From positions 1,365,672 to 1,429,671 of the forward strand of contig LR698958.1 of NCBI GenBank assembly GCA_902381685.1: 64,000 nucleotides of DNA. Reading direction: 5' to 3'. Shown here piece after piece: positions 43,965 through 53,584 of this stretch. A program made the translations under genes and the position numbers. The stretch is from Lachnospiraceae bacterium. GTDB lineage: Bacteria; Bacillota; Clostridia; Lachnospirales; Lachnospiraceae. Position 1 is the first letter of the stretch. Each line of letters opens with the position of its first letter. The notes under the pieces were generated by a model. That model did no database searches. It had not been told where the DNA came from and saw only the letters and a program-made list of their open reading frames with translations.

Positions 43965-46388
43965 TTATTTCTGCACAATATTTATAATTCTTCCCGGAAC
44001 ATAAATTTCTTTTACGATTGTTCCTGTCAATTTATCCGCAACCGCTTCTTTTCCTGCCGCAATCGCATCTTCTTTAGAGATTTCTGCCGGAATTGTCACA
44101 ACCGCTCTTGTTTTTCCGTTAATCTGTACCGCAACTTCAATTTCATCATCTTTCATTGCCTCTTCGTCGTATGTCGGCCAGCCTGCATGGAATACGCTTC
44201 CTGCATTTCCTAACTGTTCCCACAATTCTTCTGCCATATGCGGTGCAAACGGTGCGAGAAGGATTGCAAACGTTCCTAATGTTTCCTTATCTACTCCACC
44301 CTCTTTTTTCGCAATGTCCAAAAGTTTGTTGTTGTATTCCATAAATCCTGAAACAACTGTATTTAAACTGAAACTCTCTAAACGTGTTGTAATATCATAT
44401 ACCATTTTATTGCGAATCTTAATCATTTCTTTTGTCGCCTTTACATCAGCGTCTTTGCTGTCCATAACAAGATTCCATACACGGTTTAAGAAGCGGTATA
44501 CACCGTCAATTCCTCTGTCGTCCCACTCAGCATCTAATTCAGGTGGTCCTACAAATAATTCGTACATTCTAAGTGAGTCACAGCCGTAATCTCTTACCAA
44601 ATCATCAGGAGATACAACATTTCCTTTTGATTTACTCATCTTGATACCATTTTTACCTGTAATCATTCCCTGATTGAATAATTTTTTAAATGGTTCGTCA
44701 AAGTCAACTGCCCCTATATCATATAAGAATTTTGTATAGAAACGTGAGTATAGTAAGTGAAGAACTGCATGTTCAACACCACCGATATACATATCTACCG
44801 GTAACATTTCATCTGCTTTTTCTTTCGATACAAGTTCTTCTGCATTATGGTTATCCACATAGCGAAGGAAATACCATGAAGAACCTGCCCATTGAGGCAT
44901 TGTGTTTGTTTCGCGTTTTGCAGGTTTACCACAAACCGGACAAGTTGTATTTACCCAACTTTCAATTCCCGCAAGCGGAGATTCTCCCGTACCTGTCGGT
45001 TCATAGGAATCTACGTCCGGCAATGTAAGTGGAAGCTGATCTTCCGGAACAGGAACTGCGCCGCAGTGTTCACAATGTACAATCGGAATTGGCTCACCCC
45101 AATAACGCTGACGTGAGAATACCCAGTCACGCAGTTTGAAGTTGACCGTCGCTTTACCGATTCCTCTTTCTTCAATCATGTGCGGGGCTTCTTTTTTCAG
45201 TACTGCTGATTCCATTCCGTTCCATTCTCCGGAATTAATCATTGTTCCTGCTGCGTCTGTGTAAGCCTCTGTCATATTTTCAATTTCTTTGCCGTCTTTG
45301 GCAATTACCTGAATAATCGGAATATTGAATTTTGTGGCAAATTCAAAGTCACGATCATCATGGGCAGGCACACACATAATTGCGCCTGTTCCGTAATCTG
45401 CCAATACATAGTCTGACAGCCAAATCGGTACTTTCGCATTGTTAATCGGATTGATTGCATAAGAACCTGTAAACACACCTGTTTTTTCCTTGTCCTGAAG
45501 TCTGTCTACATTTGATTTCATTGAAGAATCCAAAATGTATTTTTCTACCGCTTCTCTTGTTTCGTCTGTAGCAAGTTCTTTTGCCAGAGCGTGTTCAGGT
45601 GCAAGCACCATAAATGTAGCACCGTGTAATGTATCAGGTCTTGTTGTGTAAACTGTGATTTTTTCATCTTTTCCGTCTACTTTAAAATCTACTTCTGCAC
45701 CATAAGATTTCCCAATCCATTCTGCCTGCATTTTCTTTACTTTTTCCGGCCAGTCTAATTTATCCAGATCATTTAATAATCTGTCTGCATATTTTGTAAT
45801 GCGAAGCATCCACTGACGAAGGTTTTTCTTTGTTACCTCTGTTCCGCAACGCTCACATTTACCGTTTACAACTTCCTCGTTTGCCAATCCTGTTTTACAT
45901 GACGGACACCAGTTAATTGGAAATTCTTTCTCATATGCCAATCCTTCTTTAAACATTTTCACGAAAATCCACTGTGTCCATTTATAAAATGCAGGATCTG
46001 TCGTATTTACTTCCATATCCCAGTCATATAATGCAGAGATTTCATTTAACTGTTTTTTGAAGTTTTTGATATTTTCTTCTGTTGATACGGACGGGTGAAC
46101 ACCCATTTTAATAGCATAGTTTTCTGCTGGAAGACCGAATGCGTCCCACCCCATTGGGTGTACGATATAATGTCCCTGTAATAATTTGTAACGGCTCCAT
46201 GCATCTGAGATAACATAACCTCTCCAGTGTCCTACGTGAAGACCGTTTCCTGAAGGATATGGGAACATATCCAAACAATAATATTTTTCTCTCTGTCCAT
46301 TTTCATCTGCTTTGACGTTTACCGGATTCTTTTCCCAGTTTTCACGCCATTTTTTTTCAATCGCCTTGTGATTATAAGGTGTTGCCAT
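43965..46388 (-). CDS. leuS: Leucyl-tRNA synthetase
   Basis: An 807-residue class I synthetase. HIGH is present as PYPSGNGLHVGH (residue 42 on). The zinc-binding CPSCKTGLANEEVVNGKCERC is at about 150-175. The CP1 editing domain includes TTRPDTLHGATFM and CVPAHDDRDFEFA, and KMSKSKGNVVSPDD is the KMSKS loop. C-terminal anticodon-binding and LeuRS-specific domains end EIYVPGRIINIVQK. It charges tRNA-Leu in the cytoplasm. Expression is controlled by the T-box leader upstream, so uncharged tRNA-Leu raises transcription. RBS AGGAGG precedes ATG 46388. Confidence 0.98.
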   Translation of the reverse strand: MATPYNHKAIEKKWRENWEKNPVNVKADENGQREKYYCLDMFPYPSGNGLHVGHWRGYVISDAWSRYKLLQGHYIVHPMGWDAFGLPAENYAIKMGVHPSVSTEENIKNFKKQLNEISALYDWDMEVNTTDPAFYKWTQWIFVKMFKEGLAYEKEFPINWCPSCKTGLANEEVVNGKCERCGTEVTKKNLRQWMLRITKYADRLLNDLDKLDWPEKVKKMQAEWIGKSYGAEVDFKVDGKDEKITVYTTRPDTLHGATFMVLAPEHALAKELATDETREAVEKYILDSSMKSNVDRLQDKEKTGVFTGSYAINPINNAKVPIWLSDYVLADYGTGAIMCVPAHDDRDFEFATKFNIPIIQVIAKDGKEIENMTEAYTDAAGTMINSGEWNGMESAVLKKEAPHMIEERGIGKATVNFKLRDWVFSRQRYWGEPIPIVHCEHCGAVPVPEDQLPLTLPDVDSYEPTGTGESPLAGIESWVNTTCPVCGKPAKRETNTMPQWAGSSWYFLRYVDNHNAEELVSKEKADEMLPVDMYIGGVEHAVLHLLYSRFYTKFLYDIGAVDFDEPFKKLFNQGMITGKNGIKMSKSKGNVVSPDDLVRDYGCDSLRMYELFVGPPELDAEWDDRGIDGVYRFLNRVWNLVMDSKDADVKATKEMIKIRNKMVYDITTRLESFSLNTVVSGFMEYNNKLLDIAKKEGGVDKETLGTFAILLAPFAPHMAEELWEQLGNAGSVFHAGWPTYDEEAMKDDEIEVAVQINGKTRAVVTIPAEISKEDAIAAGKEAVADKLTGTIVKEIYVPGRIINIVQK

Positions 46389-46411
46389 GATTTTCTCCTC
46401 CTATTTCTTTA

Positions 46412-46790
46412 TAAAAAAACCTTCTCATCTCAAAAAAAGAGACGAAAAGGTCTATCCGCGTTACCACTCTTATTCATTCTGCTCTCACAAAATGCACTCA
46501 TTTCTTCTATAACGGGAAGTCCCGCTTCTGCCTATGTTACTTGACGAGGTACTTTCGAGTCTAGTAACAAGGCACAACTCATCGGCTTGGTGAGGTTCTT
46601 ACGAACCTAGCGATGTAGTTGTTTCCACATATGTTACTTGACGAGGTACTTTTGAAGTACTTTCGAGGTACTCATCAAATATATTTCAACAAAAGAACTC
46701 CGAGGCGAGTTGGGAGATTACGCTGTTGTCTTGCACCAAACGACAACTCTCTGCAAACGATAGGCTCTTAATACTCCTCTTCCTTGTCAT
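46412..46790 (-). promoter_or_regulatory. T-box riboswitch leader of leuS (tRNA-Leu sensing)
   Basis: On the minus strand the leader has a Stem I region (46,690-46,780) with AGAGAGTTG, GGTGCAAG and CTCGGAG. The candidate specifier codon CTC (Leu) is at 46,709-46,707 within CCAACTCGCC. The T-box GTGGTAACGCGG is near 46,456-46,467. A terminator follows: ACCTTTTCGTCTC / GAGATGAGAAGGT (46,419-46,451) with a 7-nt loop and a T7 run. Between Stem I and the T-box lie extra hairpin repeats (46,536-46,652). Specifier choice is by eye. Confidence 0.9.
46536..46652 (+). repeat. Hairpin repeats inside the leuS leader
   Basis: A 23-bp direct repeat TATGTTACTTGACGAGGTAC... occurs at 46,533-46,555 and 46,630-46,652, 97 bp apart. 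Around it are CTT-NNN-GAGGT hairpins at 46,536-46,568 (GAC/GTC block) and 46,575-46,621 (GGT/ACC block), the same family as at dnaK-grpE. A degraded third copy runs to about 46,675. Orientation is opposite to leuS. Confidence 0.75.
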
Positions 46791-46817
46791 TATCTTATTT
46801 AATTAATAACTCTTTTT

Positions 46818-46846
46818 ATTGTACACATCTGCCTTTTATTTGTCAA
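46818..46846 (-). promoter_or_regulatory. Promoter of leuS
   Basis: On the minus strand TTGACA (46,846-46,841), 17-nt spacer, TACAAT (46,823-46,818), placing the start of transcription just before Stem I of the T-box. Confidence 0.8.
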
Positions 46847-46848
46847 GT

Positions 46849-46922
46849 TTCCTAAGAAAATGTGACAAAATAGTCCTAAGAAAATGTGACAAAATAGTTT
46901 CCTAAGAAAATGTGACAAAATA
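46849..46922 (-). repeat. Three tandem copies of a 24-25-bp unit at the 3' end of the GNAT gene
   Basis: CCTAAGAAAATGTGACAAAATAG with TT or T spacing is repeated three times almost exactly (46,849-46,873; 46,874-46,897; 46,898-46,922). The outermost copy contains the last codons and stop of the GNAT gene (YFVTFS), so the gene end has been tandemly amplified beside the leuS promoter. Confidence 0.9.
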
Positions 46923-47675
46923 GGTTGTATACTCTTCCGCTCTATGATATCCCAATTTTTCAGCCAACGCTACCGACCTTAAATCTATGGCGTCCCAACT
47001 TGGATATTTATCCCGTTTCAGACACTCCAAAATAAGACTTGCCCCACAGGCAGTCGCTAACCCTTTCCGCCTGTGCGATTCTTTTGTATCAATTTCTATT
47101 TCAATCCCTTCACGATAAAAGGTATACGAGGACGCTCCTGCCACAACTTCTTCTCCCAAAAGGGCAACTACACCTACGCCATTCTCCCTAAACTGCTTAT
47201 AATCCGAAAACATGGCACAAAAATCTTTTGACCACTCCTCTTTTAACACTTTATCATACAATTCTTCATCAATCTGTTTTAATATATAACCTTTGGGAAT
47301 CTGTTCCGCATACTGTCTCAATTTTTCCACGTCAAACATATCCGCTTTCTTTTTTATTGCGTAGCGCTTCGTTTTTTCCTGACGTTCTCCAAAATGTTTC
47401 TCAATATATGTATTCCACTCTTCATTTTGCGGCACAATCAGTATAAAATCTTTCTCTGTCGTCCGAGAAATGTATGCGACTAATTCCCTGTCCGCTTCTC
47501 CCGCCAAAAAGCAGAAATCCGCAATCGTTATCATGGCAGATTTTTCTTCCTTACCTGCAACCGCAAACGCTTTCCCCATACACCCCTGCAGACACGACCA
47601 AATCATGGTTTCGCTCCAGCCGGAAAACAGTTTTTCAATAAGAGAAATTTCATTCTGTTTTATTTCCTTTACCAC
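46902..47675 (-). CDS. GNAT family acetyltransferase (PF12746-like)
   Basis: A 257-residue protein with a GTG start (47675; AAAGGGTG five bases upstream). The N-terminal half (MIWSCLQGCMGKAFAVAGK, GEADRELVAYISRTTEKDF) and C-terminal GNAT part (GIEIEIDTKESHRRKGLATACGASLILECL) agree with the two-domain GNAT_acetyltran family. RRKGLA is the acetyl-CoA loop, and YPSWDAIDLRSVALAEKLGY closes the fold. The substrate is unknown. The last six codons are included in a triple tandem repeat. Confidence 0.85.
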   Translation of the reverse strand: MVKEIKQNEISLIEKLFSGWSETMIWSCLQGCMGKAFAVAGKEEKSAMITIADFCFLAGEADRELVAYISRTTEKDFILIVPQNEEWNTYIEKHFGERQEKTKRYAIKKKADMFDVEKLRQYAEQIPKGYILKQIDEELYDKVLKEEWSKDFCAMFSDYKQFRENGVGVVALLGEEVVAGASSYTFYREGIEIEIDTKESHRRKGLATACGASLILECLKRDKYPSWDAIDLRSVALAEKLGYHRAEEYTTYFVTFS

Positions 47676-47708
47676 TTTCTCACCCTTTCAGCTCATTCTC
47701 CTCCACAT

Positions 47709-47732
47709 AAAAGAGACAGAGTTTTTTGTCTC
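47709..47732 (-). terminator. Terminator of the surface glycosidase gene
   Basis: GCAGAGACA / TGTCTCT pairing with an A/T-rich loop and TTTTATG on the minus strand, about 20 bp past the stop at 47754. Confidence 0.65.
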
Positions 47733-47753
47733 TGCCCCTTTCATTTACTTAAT

Positions 47754-50700
47754 TTAGTATTTTTTCTTTTTTGCTATCACGCCGGAAACAAGCGCCGCTG
47801 CTGCAAGAATTCCCCACAACATCATATTAGAAGAGTCCCCTGTTTTTACTCCTCCGTCAGAACCTGAGCCTGCATTTCCACCATTTGGCGCTTTTTCTAA
47901 TTTCTTCACTGCATTTTCCAACTGTGCCAGAGCATTATTTACCTGCTCTTCTGTTGCGTTCTTGTCATCTAAAACAGTTTTTGCTTTGTTCAAAGCCTTT
48001 TCAAATACCTTCCAACTGTCTTTCGTGTAGCCATCATTTTTCAAGTCTTTGTATTTATTATACGCTTCTTCCAGTTTACTCTTATCAACTGTTTTATCTG
48101 CTTTTTCTAATGAATTGTAAGCGTCTTCCAGCGCTTTCTTAACTGCGTCTACTTTTTCCTGCGTACTGTTACTATTGTCATTTACAATTGCTTCCGCTTC
48201 GTCAAACGCTTTTTTAAATACATTCCATGTAGCAGTTGTAAAGTCTTCTGCCTTTAATTCTCTGTATTTTTCTACCAGTTTCTTAAGGGCGTCCGTATTA
48301 CCGCGTTTCTGTAATGCTGTAATGGCATCATTAAGCGCTTTTGCCTTAGCATCAACTGTAGGCTGGTCTTTTGCAGTTTCTTCCAATAACGCTTTTGCTT
48401 CGTCTAAAACTTTTTTCATCGCATGATAAGAATCTGTTGTGTACAGTTCTTTATTTACTTTTTCAGCTTTTGCGATTGCCTTTTCCAATTCAACTACGTT
48501 AATTTGTGGTTTTTCATACACCAATATATCTTCTGCACCTTCCAGTTTTTTGAGCATATTATCGACTTCGTCCTGTGTTTTTACTCCGGTTGAAACTAAG
48601 CCGTATCCTTCTTTTACAAGTGCATTAAATTTTGCCACACTATCCGGTGTCGCATTTGTAGTATCTACTGCCGCCAGTTCTGCCAGTCTGTCGATTAATT
48701 TTGTAATATCAACCGATGCTGATTCATCTTTTTGTTTTGTTCCGATAACTTCCATCTCTACAATATGGTTCGTTTTACCGCTTTCTGAGCCATGCATATA
48801 TACGCGAACAAACTGCGCTTTTGTGTTTTTCGGCAACTGCCATGATTTTCCTGCAGAAGATTCCACATATTCCTCATCATATTTATCTTTTTTATATGCT
48901 TCATTTAACTTATGGAAATTGTTTTCATCTGCATTATATACGATTGTTGCCTTTCCGTCCGCAAAATCTTTTTCTGTTTTTGCCACTGCAACAACAGTAT
49001 CTTTGTATGTTCTGTTGTTATTCCAATAACGGTATAAATTTAATGCCTCCACATCACATACTGATCCCAAGTCAATCTGCATATAGGAAGATTCATCTTT
49101 ACCATCTGCGCCGAACTCACCATAGTTGCCGTCCACATTTGTTTTCTGTCCGTCCACAACCATAGACATCGGTCTGTCATTGTTTGCTGCTGCGTTTGTG
49201 TTATCTTTTGTCCATTTTGCTGTTACCGTGCTATCTTTTGCAATATTATCTTTTTCTGTCTTTTCTCCATAGATAGCCAAATCCGCAACCGTAACCTGTT
49301 TATTTACATTTGCATTTTCCCAGTGATATGATTCTGTTCCACCGATGCGGACATATCTTGCTTCCTGTTCATCAAACTTAATCTCTTCCGGGAAGAACGA
49401 ACTGTCATTCTTATTGACAATCTTATTTGAAAGGTCACGTCCGCCGTTTTCCGTCACCGGTGTCCATGTATTTCCGTCTTTACTGATTTCCACAACTAAT
49501 TTTTTAATGTTACCTGTACAGCACCAGTAATTGTCTGCATTATTGTGGAAACGAGGTGTGTAATCAACCTGATCTAACTTGTAAATACCACCCAAGTCCA
49601 CTTTTAACCATGCGTTAGAAGTATTCATCGCACCGTTTGTAACTTTCTGGCTCGTCCAGTATGTTGTATTATTTCCATCAAAAATAGTGTTTTTATTTCC
49701 CTCTTCTGTTCCGGATACAGTAACCATTCCGTCATTTAATTTCAGTTTTCCAAAACCTTCTCTGAAGAGTTCTTCCACTTTGTCATATCCGTAAGCAGTA
49801 TCGTACACATCTGCTTTTGTTACGTTTTCTCCCACTGTGATGTCTGCTTTTCTCACTTCGTGGAATCTGTTTTCTTTGTTATAAGCAGAGCCTTCTAACT
49901 GACCGTCTACATAAAGTTTCAGCATACCATTATTTTCTTTAACGCCGACAATGATATGTTCTTTGTTATCATTCACCTTTTTGCCGGAAACTGCCGTTGC
50001 ACCATTTAAAGTAAAGGCTGCTTTTCCCTCTTGCGTAATTTTTAACTCATACTCAGTATTTTGTTTTACAAGCGATTCGTTGCTGCCTGCTGTCTTTTTA
50101 ACCACCGCTACCGTAAATCCATTTTTAGAATTTAATGATTTGTCAGCAGGTGTAATTCCTTTTTCCTCTTTCACGCCCTGCTCAACAACGACATTGTCCT
50201 TATGATATATTACAGACGCAGGCTTGCCCGCTGCATTTCCTGCCATATCTTTAATATCTTTCGGTGTAACCGTAATTGTTTCTCCGTCCTTCGGTGCTTT
50301 CGTCAATGTAATGTGATATGTTGTATCATCTGCACTCTTTGCGATTGATGCAACTCCCAATCCATTTACGGAAAACAGATTGCCGGATACTTTCTCATTG
50401 AATTTTACCGTAACCTTGCGGTCTCCGTCCGTCATAATTCTGTCTATCTCAGGAGCTGTTGTATCTTTCTTATCTGAGACGCGTAAAATACGAACTTCAT
50501 TCGGTTTTAAATTCACCGTATATTTCTGTCCGTATACTAATTTTCCTGTCTGTGCAGCCGGATCTGAAAGTAAATAACTGTGTTCCAGATAATAATCTAA
50601 TGTACCTGCATTTTCTGACACACCGATTGTTCTGTCAAATGTAAACGTAATTGCTTTATTTTCTGTTGCTGATGGATTGCGAAGAGAAATAATTCCGTCC

Positions 50701-53336
50701 TTTCCGTCAAAACATGAGAATCCGTATGCTTCTGCTTTTGAAGCATCTGAAGTGGCACTTCCTAAACTTGTTTTGTCCGGCATACCACCAATCATCTTAG
50801 AATTCTTCAACATATGATAGCTCTTTTCTGCCCATTCCAAGAATTCACCCGTAATCTCATATTTTCCATCTGTCATAATGCTGTCAGAATAATATAATTC
50901 CCAAAAAGCTGTTCCACGTGTTGACAGCATATATAAATAATTCTGGAAGTCTTCATCTGTAGCCGTGTTCAGATTCATTCCCGTTCCTTCTTTTCCATAT
51001 ACAGGGTCATGATTATAAATATTCTGTAATGGGAACTGGAACTGATGATTTTTCAGGAAATCATAATAACACGCATCACGATAAGTAATCTGCTTATTCA
51101 TCTTTGTTGTTCCAAAATCTGCATCTTTTTGGTCATGTGTACACTGAAGCCATACAGAGTTTGCCCATTGTAAGTACCATGGACTTGGATTTACATAACA
51201 TGTCAGTGAAATCCATAAATTGTTAATTCCATCTGCCTTCTCGCTTTGACGCACAGCTTCCATCAAGTCTATCCATGCTTCCCAAAGGTCTGTCACATGG
51301 TACATCTGATGATAACCGCCTGTCATATGGTGATTACTCTCACTGTAAACCGGAACACCGTCCGCCCCACCTAAATTATTAAAGTGGTCATACTGTCCCA
51401 TGTCTGCGAATCCGTCCCATTTCCAATAATTTACTTTGAACTTTTTCTGCCACTCAATTGCCATTTTTTTGAAGTTTTCCACATATACACGGTCTGCAAC
51501 ATCGATGGAACCGCCCGCTTTACTTCCTTTTCCTGACTTTTGAATAATATCCGCTAAAGTTCCGTAGAAATTATATCCTCCTCGAGGTCCAACCCATACA
51601 CCGAAGTTACTTCCAAACTTCTGTACAAGTTGGCTGGAAGGTGTCAGTTCATTTGGGAACTTTTCATTAAATTCCCAAAATCCGCTTTCATTAATTTTTG
51701 CACCTGATTTCTGATGCTCACGTTCAGGAATAGTTCCATTATTATACGCGTTCCAACCGTCGTCCACAACATAGGAATCCATCGGACGGACTTCCGCATT
51801 ATTCAACTCACGGTCGATTTCAATAAATGATTCCAAAATATTGTTGTCATCTATTTTCATCATATTGTCAAACCATGAATTATACTGGATACGGAATTCT
51901 GACGGTGTGGCAATGGAATTTATATATTCATAGAAATCCGCCTGAATCACTTCGTTCTCCGTACTTCTTGCTGCACCTGCAACTGTCTGCCATGTCACAT
52001 ATTTTCCGTCTTTTGTCAACTGATTATCTTTTTTCAATCTGTCAAATGTCTTTCCCGTGTAGTAGCGCATATATCCTGTGCCGTCTACGATTTCCGTATC
52101 CGTTGCCGGAAATTCACACCCGAAAAACATTCCCTGAATGTAAATCGGCTGTCCGAGGTTTGCCTTAAATTCTTCCATCTGCACAATTCCGCCTTTTCCC
52201 CGTGGAATCGTCCATTGCTTATCTGTTTGATTTACTTTGAAAGATTCTAAGTCAATATAATCGATTGCCGTAGAAGCCTGTTTATCTTCCGGAATACTGA
52301 TTTCCAAATATTTACGCATGAAATGGTCTCCTTCATACATAACAAGTACTTCGTCAATCGTGTATTGTACCCCTTTATGCTCATATGGTTTGAAAGAAAA
52401 CGTTACTTTTTTACCTGTTTTATTCTTTCCGTTTATCTGTGCATTTGTACTTTCAATTTTAACTGCATCATTACCATCTTTTAATGTTAAATCACTTGCT
52501 TTAAACTCTCTGTCGTCTTTAACAACAGGTGCTTCATCTTTATGTAGGTTAAATTCTGCACCACCCGCAAAATTTTTTCCGTTATTTGAAGAAGTTGCAA
52601 CGAATTTAATCTGTGTTGCCGTACATTCTTTCTCCAAATTTACATAAATTGGATTTGCACCGTCATATTCAAAATTACCTTTTGCAATCGGTTCTCCCCA
52701 CTCTTTCGCCTCAGCAGAAAGAGGGTTTGTCTCATTTGATGCGTAAAGTTCATATCCCTTAATGTTTCCGTTTGTCGTTTCCCCTTCTTTTCTCGGAGTA
52801 TACGAAAATGATTTGAATTTCTGACTTCCGTCTAACTTAATCACCACGTTATGCGGATATTCCTGGTCACCTTTTCCGTTGTTTCCTCCGCCGTAGTTCG
52901 TATGCCAAATAGTGTTCACATCACCGTCTAAAAGATTAGCCGCAGGTCCGTCTGCTGCCCCTGTCGCACCATTGTGATAACTGTCTGCCTCCGCTGTCCA
53001 CTTCTTTCTGTCTAATGCCGGTAAATCAATCGGCTTTGATTTTTCTTTTGTCGTCCTGACAATAAATTCTTCGCTGTCTTTCCCTGGTGTAAAACTGGTT
53101 TTTCCACCACCGGTTCTCTTATTCACGATTTTGGTCGTAGATAGTTTCGAATCTTTTGTTGAGAATGTTCTCGCAATCGCACCGTTGCCGATGGTCACGG
53201 AATTTGTTCCCTGTTGCACTTCCACAGTCCCGTGGGAGCCATTCGTTGTTTTCGCTTCCGAAACTAATGCCGTGGAGAATACGCTTGTCACGACCATAGC
53301 CGCTGCAAGCATGGAACTTAAAAGTTTTCTTTTCAT
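47754..53336 (-). CDS. Wall-anchored multidomain glycosidase, GH36-like (clan GH-D) core
   Basis: An 1,860-residue secreted protein. It has a signal peptide (1-28), an F5/8-type sugar-binding domain (about 105-265), a supersandwich region (270-470) and an alpha/beta barrel (about 470-850). DDGWN (525-529), FPNEL, FGVWVGPRGG and NYWKWDGF (Asp641 as likely nucleophile) mark the barrel. NPSPW and THDQKD (Asp735/738 as candidate acid) follow. Then come a C-terminal beta domain (to 950), an Ig-like domain (958-1045), a LamG-like domain (1065-1190), two F5/8 domains (1195-1360, 1365-1535) and FIVAR repeats (1610-1815). The KTGDSS sortase motif (1831), a helix and KKKKY end it. It probably removes terminal alpha-galactose or alpha-GalNAc from mucin; the sugar is not proven. 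Confidence 0.8.
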   Translation of the reverse strand: MKRKLLSSMLAAAMVVTSVFSTALVSEAKTTNGSHGTVEVQQGTNSVTIGNGAIARTFSTKDSKLSTTKIVNKRTGGGKTSFTPGKDSEEFIVRTTKEKSKPIDLPALDRKKWTAEADSYHNGATGAADGPAANLLDGDVNTIWHTNYGGGNNGKGDQEYPHNVVIKLDGSQKFKSFSYTPRKEGETTNGNIKGYELYASNETNPLSAEAKEWGEPIAKGNFEYDGANPIYVNLEKECTATQIKFVATSSNNGKNFAGGAEFNLHKDEAPVVKDDREFKASDLTLKDGNDAVKIESTNAQINGKNKTGKKVTFSFKPYEHKGVQYTIDEVLVMYEGDHFMRKYLEISIPEDKQASTAIDYIDLESFKVNQTDKQWTIPRGKGGIVQMEEFKANLGQPIYIQGMFFGCEFPATDTEIVDGTGYMRYYTGKTFDRLKKDNQLTKDGKYVTWQTVAGAARSTENEVIQADFYEYINSIATPSEFRIQYNSWFDNMMKIDDNNILESFIEIDRELNNAEVRPMDSYVVDDGWNAYNNGTIPEREHQKSGAKINESGFWEFNEKFPNELTPSSQLVQKFGSNFGVWVGPRGGYNFYGTLADIIQKSGKGSKAGGSIDVADRVYVENFKKMAIEWQKKFKVNYWKWDGFADMGQYDHFNNLGGADGVPVYSESNHHMTGGYHQMYHVTDLWEAWIDLMEAVRQSEKADGINNLWISLTCYVNPSPWYLQWANSVWLQCTHDQKDADFGTTKMNKQITYRDACYYDFLKNHQFQFPLQNIYNHDPVYGKEGTGMNLNTATDEDFQNYLYMLSTRGTAFWELYYSDSIMTDGKYEITGEFLEWAEKSYHMLKNSKMIGGMPDKTSLGSATSDASKAEAYGFSCFDGKDGIISLRNPSATENKAITFTFDRTIGVSENAGTLDYYLEHSYLLSDPAAQTGKLVYGQKYTVNLKPNEVRILRVSDKKDTTAPEIDRIMTDGDRKVTVKFNEKVSGNLFSVNGLGVASIAKSADDTTYHITLTKAPKDGETITVTPKDIKDMAGNAAGKPASVIYHKDNVVVEQGVKEEKGITPADKSLNSKNGFTVAVVKKTAGSNESLVKQNTEYELKITQEGKAAFTLNGATAVSGKKVNDNKEHIIVGVKENNGMLKLYVDGQLEGSAYNKENRFHEVRKADITVGENVTKADVYDTAYGYDKVEELFREGFGKLKLNDGMVTVSGTEEGNKNTIFDGNNTTYWTSQKVTNGAMNTSNAWLKVDLGGIYKLDQVDYTPRFHNNADNYWCCTGNIKKLVVEISKDGNTWTPVTENGGRDLSNKIVNKNDSSFFPEEIKFDEQEARYVRIGGTESYHWENANVNKQVTVADLAIYGEKTEKDNIAKDSTVTAKWTKDNTNAAANNDRPMSMVVDGQKTNVDGNYGEFGADGKDESSYMQIDLGSVCDVEALNLYRYWNNNRTYKDTVVAVAKTEKDFADGKATIVYNADENNFHKLNEAYKKDKYDEEYVESSAGKSWQLPKNTKAQFVRVYMHGSESGKTNHIVEMEVIGTKQKDESASVDITKLIDRLAELAAVDTTNATPDSVAKFNALVKEGYGLVSTGVKTQDEVDNMLKKLEGAEDILVYEKPQINVVELEKAIAKAEKVNKELYTTDSYHAMKKVLDEAKALLEETAKDQPTVDAKAKALNDAITALQKRGNTDALKKLVEKYRELKAEDFTTATWNVFKKAFDEAEAIVNDNSNSTQEKVDAVKKALEDAYNSLEKADKTVDKSKLEEAYNKYKDLKNDGYTKDSWKVFEKALNKAKTVLDDKNATEEQVNNALAQLENAVKKLEKAPNGGNAGSGSDGGVKTGDSSNMMLWGILAAAALVSGVIAKKKKY

Positions 53337-53584
53337 AACCTTTCTCCTCTCTTGCCGGGTAATTTCTATCTAATTTAACCCGGTAAATGAAATATCGCAA
53401 CACCTTTTATTTATTTGACACAAAGATGCACTGTTTATATTTTAGCACTTTTTCTATATTTTTAATATATTCAATTTCTTTTTTGTTAATATGGCATATT
53501 CATATGCGTTTAAAACATATCTCACACTTTGTCATTTGTTATTTTTTACCAAAAAGGAGCATCGCTCCACAGATGATTACTCAA
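53337..53584. other. Gap upstream of the glycosidase
   Basis: Contains the glycosidase ribosome site (GAGAGGAGAAAGG), an inverted repeat CCGGGT / ACCCGG with a 14-nt centre (53,355-53,383) that could be an operator, and AT-rich DNA. No convincing gene or promoter assignment. Confidence 0.4.

Noticed and set aside
46849..46922. CRISPR-like array
   Set aside because: The three repeats are adjacent, with no spacers, and include coding sequence; there are no cas genes.
47754..53336. Assignment of the surface enzyme to GH101 endo-alpha-N-acetylgalactosaminidase
   Set aside because: Domain size and wall anchor are similar, but the barrel motifs (DDGWN, KWDGF) fit clan GH-D better; GH101 was not supported by eye.
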